NCBI GenBank assembly: GCA_951802425.1 | Contig: OX637795.1 | Span: forward strand, 1,736,001-1,800,000 | From: Clavaria fumosa | Taxonomy: Eukaryota; Basidiomycota; Agaricomycetes; Agaricales; Clavariaceae | Direction: 5' to 3' | DNA: 64,000 nt | In this document: positions 58,101 to 64,000 of the stretch, piece after piece | Numbering within the stretch: position 1 is the first letter of the stretch | Layout: the number at the start of each line of letters is the position of its first letter | Made by a program: the position numbers and the translations under genes | Notes under the pieces: model-generated | The model's database searches: none | What the model saw: only the letters and a program-made list of their open reading frames with translations | Told to the model about the DNA's origin: nothing

Positions 58101-59302
58101 TTCTCATGTCGTATACGCCGATTTCAGCCGGATCCTGCTCGCGACGTCGAAGCCTCCAGGGACGGCGCATGCTTATTCGACGTACATCACGTCAGCAGTC
58201 ACATCGCACGAGCTCTTCCAACACGTGTATCTGAACACGGAGCGCTTCTACGACTTCCTTCTGTTCATGGACCAGGCAAACATGGGTGGCGTTGTCTGCG
58301 AAGATCCCCTTGCGATCGAGCCACCCGAAGAACTGACCATGGAGATGCGCTGGAACATCGAGCATTTCCTTCCGCCCGCGATACAGGACGACTTCAGTCG
58401 CGCCGTGCAATTCTTTATTGTTGAGTTGTACAAGATACGGCAGAAGGCGAATGAGAGCTCGCGAATCCCGCTCCGCGCACTGCCGAACGGTGCGCCCGAT
58501 TCGTCGCAACGGGACGTCGGGAAGGCGAAAGAAACAGACAACACCAAGGAGTTCATCGCTCGGCGACTCACTCGACGGCTACTCAAGGTTGTCGGAAGCG
58601 TACAGGAGCGCCAGAAAAGCGCGATGCTAGAGGGCGAAAGCATCCGAGAATTCGACTTCCCCGTCCTTCCTGGCTCGCACCTCCACCTGAGCAACCCCGC
58701 GCTGGAGCTCGTCAAATTCGTCTGCGCGACATTCGGCCTGGCGAAGGATTTCCACGTTGAGGTCGGGCTGCTGAAACGGAACTTGCTAGAGCTCCTTGGT
58801 GTGCGCGAGTTTGCCAGCGAGGCCGTGTTCCGAAATCCGTGCGAGCCGCTGAAGTTGCGCAACGTGCCTTGCCGTCATTGCGACGCGCTGCGAGACTTTG
58901 ACTTTTGTCGGGACCCCGAGCTGCTGCCGAGCAACACGGAGGTGAACCTGAGGTGGTTGTGTCCACACTGCAGCGGCGAGTATGACCGACTGGGGATTGA
59001 ACTTGCACTCATCGAGCTGGTGCACGGAATGGAGAAGAGTTTCGCGCAGCAGGATCTGAGATGTTCTAAATGCAAGCAGATCCAGTCTGACAACCTTTCG
59101 CGGTACTGCCAGTGCTCGGGCGCATACCAACTGACTATTATTAAAGGGGACATCCGGCGGAAGCTGAAGACGATTGTTAACGTTGCTCTGGTCCATAATC
59201 TTGGACGACTGAAGGTGCGCCTTTTTGTTGGTCACACATTGATGTTCGTCTTGACTGATTGCTTGGTAGGAATGTGCTCAGACGTTGCTTTCGAGCTGGT
59301 AG
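52116..59302 (+). CDS. POL2: DNA polymerase epsilon catalytic subunit
   Basis: Leading-strand replicative polymerase with proofreading. Nine exons join in frame (52116-52391, 52458-52583, 52645-53367, 53419-53735, 53789-53969, 54018-54203, 54254-56767, 56821-59214, 59270-59302), giving 2,249 aa, close to the yeast protein. Exonuclease: [11 protein letters not shown] (D310, E312) and [11 protein letters not shown]. Polymerase: motif [11 protein letters not shown] (about 660), motif C ELDTDGIW (D895, D897). The inactive C-terminal half is present, ending in two Cys clusters ([17 protein letters not shown] and [11 protein letters not shown]). The N-terminus is Gly/Arg-rich (GRGRGAGAG). Intron 56768-56820 begins GCATGT (GC-AG) and restores [19 protein letters not shown]. 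Confidence 0.96.
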
Positions 59303-59756
59303 TAAAATTGTATGCAAAATGTACAATAATACAGGAATGGGGATAAAAAACACCTGTCACCTTTTTGTAACATTGCTGGTACATTGCCGGTACAGTGTCC
59401 TATCTGGCACGTAACATGGCAGGAGTTCTATTACAGTGAGGATAAAGACAATCTCATCTGATTTTAGCCTGTACTGCAGGTGAAAACATGCAGTGATTTT
59501 TACCCAGCTTGGGGCCTACAGTGGAAGATAGCAATGATTGGGGCATGGATGCAAATGCTGACACTGATGGTGCAAGGAAAGCCAGATGGGAAGGGGCCCG
59601 GGAGTGCCATGAGGCTCATGGTAGATGAGTGTTCATGGCCTTATGGAGTCCATGTGCAAATGCACTGGATAATGAGGATGGTGGAGGCTGGCATGGTAGG
59701 GTGGAACTGATACTTAAGCTCCCTCCATGATTAGCATTCCACTTCAATAGGACATA
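59303..59756. other. CpG-poor spacer after POL2
   Basis: Composition switches to CpG-poor immediately after the POL2 stop. No gene supported; a frame at 59480-59710 is Met/Trp-rich and looks like chance. Confidence 0.5.
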
Positions 59757-60418
59757 CTGTACCATTTAACTCAATTCACCGCTATGTGTTACGCATTACG
59801 CATCTGGTGAATTGGGGGTTTCACCAAAAATGAGTGTTATGTGTGACAAGGAGTAACATTCACCACCCTTGAAAAAATCCCTCTCAGCCATGTCGGCATG
59901 TCCGCACTCAAGATACCTCCAGATATCCTGAAAGAGTATCTCCCAAGCCAAAAACTACCCATAACTGATCTCCTGGCTTTTGATATCCCTCGAGTGATAG
60001 GCAAAACCTTCAAAAGTTTAACATTTTCTAGCAAACCTCCTAATATCTCACCTGACAACATAAAAGCCCTCCTTCGCACCCACCTGCCACACATCACATT
60101 TCTAGTCACCCAAAGCCTGATGGCGGCTTGTCAACAGTTGCAAATGCCAAGGACTTGGATGAGCAGCCAGTGGGAGATGAGGAAAAAGAGGAGGGAGAGA
60201 TGGCCCAAGGCAAGCGAAAGAGGACAGCAAATCAGCTCTACAGCCTTGCGAGCTTTGCACGGCACTGGGACAATGAGGCCTCAGATGCTGAGTAACCCAA
60301 TTTGGTAACTAGTTGAATCAATTCACCAATTTGGACTGTTATGTGTTACATGTGTTACTTTTCACTGATTTTGAGAGCTGCGTTACGCGTTACCGGTGAA
60401 TTGAGTTAAATGGTACAG
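59757..60418. mobile_element. TA-flanked inverted-repeat element (662 bp)
   Basis: Starts CTGTACCATTTAACTCAATT and ends with the reverse complement AATTGAGTTAAATGGTACAG; the paired arms are 24 bp, continuing imperfectly (CACC/GGTG, TACGCATTACG/CGTTACGCG). TA flanks both ends, the duplication typical of Tc1/mariner-like elements. The interior carries a partial frame (59898-60308, LKIPPDILKEYLPSQKL) that I do not recognise, and GTTATGTGTTAC words near both ends. Probably a non-autonomous element. Confidence 0.8.
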
Positions 60419-60517
60419 TATTTGTGTGGTGGGTTCAGCCCACTGGAATAATAATGTGACCTTATACATTGTACACATGACCAACTAATTGCAGTACCAA
60501 AGTGGAGGTAAATAATG

Positions 60518-60709
60518 CTATACATTGAGGTAGGAATGGAGGGATGTGAATGTAAGGGAAATGATGGAGTGCTGGGGTGTGACCACTGCCAATTGATCAA
60601 GAGTGGATGCACATATTCTGTGATAGGCCACAGGAATCCAACAAAGTTTGTGTCCTGTGAAAGCACTGAATAACCATCCATCATGGATGAGGTATGGCCA
60701 TGACTGTCC
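60518..60709 (-). pseudogene. C-terminal end of the WD40 gene cut off by the LTR element
   Basis: On the minus strand, the sequence after the LTR element continues the WD40 frame with SWPYLIHDGWLFSAFTGHKL and CWIPVAYHR, the type of tail that ends fungal WD40-repeat NLR proteins. It directly follows the target duplication shared with 63,065-63,069, so the gene was continuous before insertion. Confidence 0.75.
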
Positions 60710-60978
60710 TGTTGGAAATCGAAGCCAATAGCTAAAGTGCCTCTTTGATTGTGCCATACTGATGAATCATTATTTGTACCACTAGCGTAAATGCCTCACT
60801 GTAGCACTGCCACAGGGCATTGTGTATTTAGCTAAAAGCAATGGAGCCAGAACTCCATCAGTTTGTAATCAGTACACCAAGCATCCGCCTTCACCGAGTG
60901 ATCCCTCCTAAGCATCCTCGCTGTCCTTGCTCTCCACAAGGGGTGCCCTACAAACCGACTCGAACCACAACTTCTACA
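60710..60978 (+). repeat. 5' LTR (269 bp) of the Gag-only element
   Basis: Starts TGTTGGAAATCGAAGCC and ends ACAACTTCTACA; same length as the 3' LTR and nearly identical to it. Confidence 0.9.
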
Positions 60979-61611
60979 CAAACCGATCACCCTCTTGTTT
61001 GCGTCGCAATGTCCAACCCTGCCCTATCACAACAAGAAAGATTTGAGAACTCCCTTAATCGCGCCCCCGAGTTCCACACATTTCCTGATGTCAAAACTTG
61101 GATTATCAAAGTGCTACGATTTATAGGCCAAATTGTCTTTGATGGCCTTGAACGACTAAACTGCAATAATGACTCCCTTGAAGATCGTATTCGCTTGCTC
61201 GAGCAGAAAGTCGCCACCACCGCCTCTGCTCCCACACCCACACAGCAGCCTCAGCGCCCAGCACTTCGCGCTAGATGCCAGCACTGTCATGCGCTTGGTC
61301 ACGACACCCTTGAGTGCCGCACCAAGAACATCGCTACAATGAAGAAACGAGTTGCAAAGAATGCCAAGGCCAAAAAGCAAGCCCACCTAGCCCGTACCAT
61401 GCCGCTTCAGTCCTCTGCATCGCTCGCTTATCCTTTCCCCCTGTACGCACCACTCACCACGCCGCCGCCCACCAATACATTCGTTGCTATGTTAGCCGAT
61501 GCGACCGAGATGCACCAACGTGCCGCACAATCCTCCAGGGACAAGAGGAGGCGTCATCGCCCTCCTGCTGTCACCACTGCTGTTACGTGCGTGCTCGGAG
61601 GGTCGGGGTGA
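60841..61611 (+). CDS. Gag-like protein with CCHC zinc knuckle
   Basis: 256-codon frame that begins inside the 5' LTR; the natural start may be MSNPALSQQERFENSL (61,009). It has a predicted helical middle (LEDRIRLLEQKV coiled coil), then CQHCHALGHDTLEC (CX2CX4HX4C), a basic stretch (KKRVAKNAKAKKQ) and a Pro-rich end. This fits a minimal nucleocapsid-bearing Gag of a non-autonomous LTR element. Confidence 0.75.
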   Translation: MEPELHQFVISTPSIRLHRVIPPKHPRCPCSPQGVPYKPTRTTTSTQTDHPLVCVAMSNPALSQQERFENSLNRAPEFHTFPDVKTWIIKVLRFIGQIVFDGLERLNCNNDSLEDRIRLLEQKVATTASAPTPTQQPQRPALRARCQHCHALGHDTLECRTKNIATMKKRVAKNAKAKKQAHLARTMPLQSSASLAYPFPLYAPLTTPPPTNTFVAMLADATEMHQRAAQSSRDKRRRHRPPAVTTAVTCVLGGSG

Positions 61612-62439
61612 AGTCCGGTCAGAGTTCGGAGTTCGGGTCCGGGATGTCTGGAATGTCCGGGAGTGGACTTCAGGGTTCGGGTGGGACTTTGGCGAATGTA
61701 TTGAAACGACGCCCTTACTGAGTCCTGGGTGTCCCATATTTCGGAGGTACGGGTTTCGGGGTTTTGGGTCCGGTGCTCAGGCAGGATGTCCGGTATGGAC
61801 TTCACCATATTCGAGGCGAGGGACGGACGGGAGAGCGGAGACGGAGTTTGGACAGAGTTTGGAGTTAACGAATGACTAGGAGTCGGGTCGGAGAACGGAG
61901 TTCCGGGGTTCGGAGATGAGTTCCAGGGGTCAGACAGGAGTTGGTCAGGGCTTAGCACAATTGGCGAAGTAGACGGAGGACAAGGGTCGGATTAGATATT
62001 GTACGGATTACAGGGTATTGGGCAGAGAGGACGGGAATGTGGAAAGAGGCAGAGGAACGGGAAACGAGGGGTTGGACGGGATTACGGGTACGGGGGTGCG
62101 GAAGGACGGAGGGACGGAAGTACGGGAGTTCGGGGGTATACGGGAGGGGTGTGAGGGTGTACGAGGGAGGTATCCAGACTGCAGAAATACTCTACGAAGT
62201 AGGTAAGTATATATACTACGAGTCCGGGGCGTTTCCAGCAACCCGGAGAACTGATGGTAGCTACGGAAGATGTCCCGGAGATGCGTTGCAGGGATTGCGA
62301 TGGGACAACGGGACGGCAACAGAGATCAGTGCCTTGATCCGGAGGTCGGATGCTACTACCATCAAGTTGGTAGCTTCGCTACCACGCAACTGCGCGGGTT
62401 GCAGTGTTTCCACACTCGGAGTTCGTTGCTGGTAAGGTA

Positions 62440-62720
62440 ACCACGGAAGTCGGTTTGCGACTGTCGGGAAGTCGGGAAGTCAGGATCGGGGATCGGGGAT
62501 CGGGATCAGGAGTCAGGAGTCGGGGAGTCGGAGATCGGGAGTCAGGGTCGGGGGGTCGGAGATCGGGAGTCGGGATCGGGATCGGGGTTGGGACCACCAC
62601 TGGGGCGGGTACCCTCTGATGCTGAGGCACCAGGGACGGAGGTTCGGAGATACGGGTCCGGAGTTCGGGAGTCGGGGGTCGGAGAGGGGAGACCGGGGAC
62701 CGGAGTTAATATTCCCGGTC
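62440..62720 (+). repeat. G-rich simple-sequence tract in the element
   Basis: Degenerate repeats of 6-9 bp (GGGATC, GGAGTC, GTCGGGA) such as GATCGGGGATCGGGGATC. Low complexity, with possible quadruplex potential. Likely a filler or packaging region of the non-autonomous element; frames across it (Arg/Ser/Pro/Asp repeats) are artefacts. Confidence 0.75.
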
Positions 62721-62795
62721 CGGGTCCGGAGGGAACGGCACGGACGTGACAACTGCCTCGACTTAGTTGCTTGTAGCTCTAGGCTTCAGGGGGAG

Positions 62796-63064
62796 TGTTG
62801 GAAATCGAAGCCAATAGCTAAAGTGCCTCTTTGATTGTGCCATACTGATGAATCATTACTTGTACCACTAGCGTAAATGCCTCACTGTAGCACTGCCACA
62901 GGGCATTGTGTATTTAGCTACAAGCGATGGAGCCGGAACTCCATCGGTTTGTAATCAGTACACCAAGCATCCGCCTTCACTGAGTGATCCCTCCTAAGCA
63001 TCCTCACTGTCCTTGCTCTCCACAAGGGGTGCCCTACAAACCAACTCGAACCACAACTTCTACA
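62796..63064 (+). repeat. 3' LTR (269 bp) of the Gag-only element
   Basis: Preceded by the purine tract CAGGGGGAG; ends CTACA directly before TGTCC. Confidence 0.9.
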
Positions 63065-64000
63065 TGTCCACAGTTTGAATCACTGTATACCTGCAGAGGG
63101 GCACCAGTGGCCACATCCCACACTCTCACTGTCATGTCATCAGACCCTGAAACTATCCTTTTGCCATCTGGAGAGAATGACACTGATTTGACCCAACTAG
63201 AATGGCCCTCAAGTGTCTGCAGATGAGCACCAGTGACTGCATCCCACACTCTCACTGTCCTGTCATGAGACCCTGAAACTATCCTTTCGCCATCTGGAGA
63301 GAATGACACTGGTCTGACCAGATCAGAATGGCCCTCAAGTGTCTGCAGATGAGCACCAGTGACTGCATCCCACACTCTCACTGTCCTATCTGAAGACCCT
63401 GAAACTATCCTTTTGCCATCTGGAGAGAATGACACTGATATGACCTCATCAGAATGGCCCTCAAGTGTCTGCAGATGAGCACCAGTGACTGCATCCCACA
63501 CTCTCACTGTCCTGTCATCAGACCCTGAAACTATCCTTTTGCCATCTGGAGAGAATGACACTGATCTGACCCAATCAGAATGGCCCTCAAGTGTCTGCAG
63601 ATGAGCACCAGTGACTGCATCCCACACTCTCACTGTCATGTCTTCAGACCCTGAAACTATCCTTTTGCCATCTGGAGAGAATGACACTGATTTGACCCAA
63701 CTAGAATGGCCCTCAAGTGTCTGCAGATGAGCACCAGTGACTGCATCCCACACTCTCACTGTCCTGTCATGAGACCCTGAAACTATCCTTTCGCCATCTG
63801 GAGAGAATGACACTGGTCTGACCAGATCAGAATGGCCCTCAAGTGTCTGCAGATGAGCACCAGTGACTGCATCCCACACTCTCACTTTCCTATCTGAAGA
63901 CCCTGAAACTATCCTTTTGCCATCTGGAGAGAATGACACTGATATGACCTCATCAGAATGGCCCTCAAGTGTCTGCAGATGAGCACCAGTGACTGCATCC
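63065..64000 (-). pseudogene. WD40-repeat gene (NLR-type), disrupted and partial
   Basis: The minus strand is open across the whole right end and continues beyond the window. It encodes 42-residue WD repeats of the form TVRVWDAVTGAHLQTLEGHS + variable + VSFSPDGKRIVSGS, with 126-bp units almost identical at DNA level. Such repeats form the ligand-sensing part of fungal NACHT-WD40 (HNWD-type) NLR proteins in non-self recognition; the N-terminal effector and NACHT parts would lie beyond 64,000. The last repeat (WDVATGAPLQVYSDSNCG) is cut by the LTR element at 63,065, replacing the natural C-terminus, which survives at 60,518-60,709. Confidence 0.85.

Larger units (their letters stand above)
60710..63064 (+). 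mobile_element. Gag-only LTR retrotransposon inserted in the WD40 gene
   Basis: 2,355 bp element with 269-bp LTRs (60,710-60,978 and 62,796-63,064; TGTTGG...CTACA) and a TGTCC target duplication (60,705-60,709 and 63,065-63,069). A purine tract (CAGGGGGAG) precedes the 3' LTR. The only sizeable ORF is gag-like; there is no polymerase, so it depends on another element. Right of the ORF is a long G-rich simple-sequence stretch. The LTRs differ by only a handful of transitions, several at CpG sites, so the insertion is fairly recent. Confidence 0.9.

Noticed and set aside
63070..64000. Regular 126-bp direct repeats as a CRISPR-like array
   Set aside because: They are coding WD40 repeats in a eukaryotic gene, without unique spacers.

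Overview
The window is genomic DNA from a filamentous basidiomycete, most likely an Agaricomycete. Genes are dense, many-exon, with 50-75 bp introns. The products are fungal: a chitin-pathway acetyltransferase, Hym1/Mo25, a P450, a Ty3 chromovirus and tandem-WD40 genes. Two base-composition compartments alternate. Gene islands are CpG-rich. Deserts (about 1-5,000, 33,830-34,890, 41,250-44,100, 59,350-60,700 and the WD40 gene after 63,065) have almost no CG dinucleotides and excess TG/CA, as expected for old methylated, deaminated repeats.

Layout. 1-5,000: CpG-poor repeat relics, a broken zinc-motif gene, a coiled-coil relic and a G-rich minisatellite. 6,300-18,900: F-box protein (+), GNA1 (-), HYM1 (+), a KamA-type radical-SAM aminomutase (-), an unrecognised gene (-), a probable proteasome-assembly chaperone (-) with a truncated duplicate, and an intact 11-exon cytochrome P450 (+). 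19,784-33,823: a ~4 kb tandem duplication gives two intact copies of an unrecognised three-helix membrane protein. Copy 1 ends in a truncated, copy 2 in a complete, start of a large orphan locus (391 aa plus 1,508 aa). 34,895-41,244: a Ty3/gypsy chromovirus with 5-bp target duplication inserted in an older relic. 44,333-59,302: housekeeping block of RPL24 (+), a CAMKL/Kin4-like kinase (-), a synaptobrevin (+), an Rpn14/PAAF1-like WD40 protein (-) and complete POL2, DNA polymerase epsilon (+). 59,303-64,000: a TA-flanked inverted-repeat element, then a WD40-repeat gene split by a 2.36 kb Gag-only LTR element.

Most striking points: five introns whose only frame-consistent splice is GC-AG, plus an RPL24 intron lacking a GT that preserves the conserved protein; the duplicated orphan membrane-protein/giant-protein locus; a retroelement whose only coding breaks are TGA at four arginine-type positions; and the WD40 gene built of near-identical repeats in a four-repeat higher-order pattern and interrupted by a retroelement. 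Exon structures were derived by hand from splice signals and frame continuity; joins of the genes marked high confidence give complete frames.
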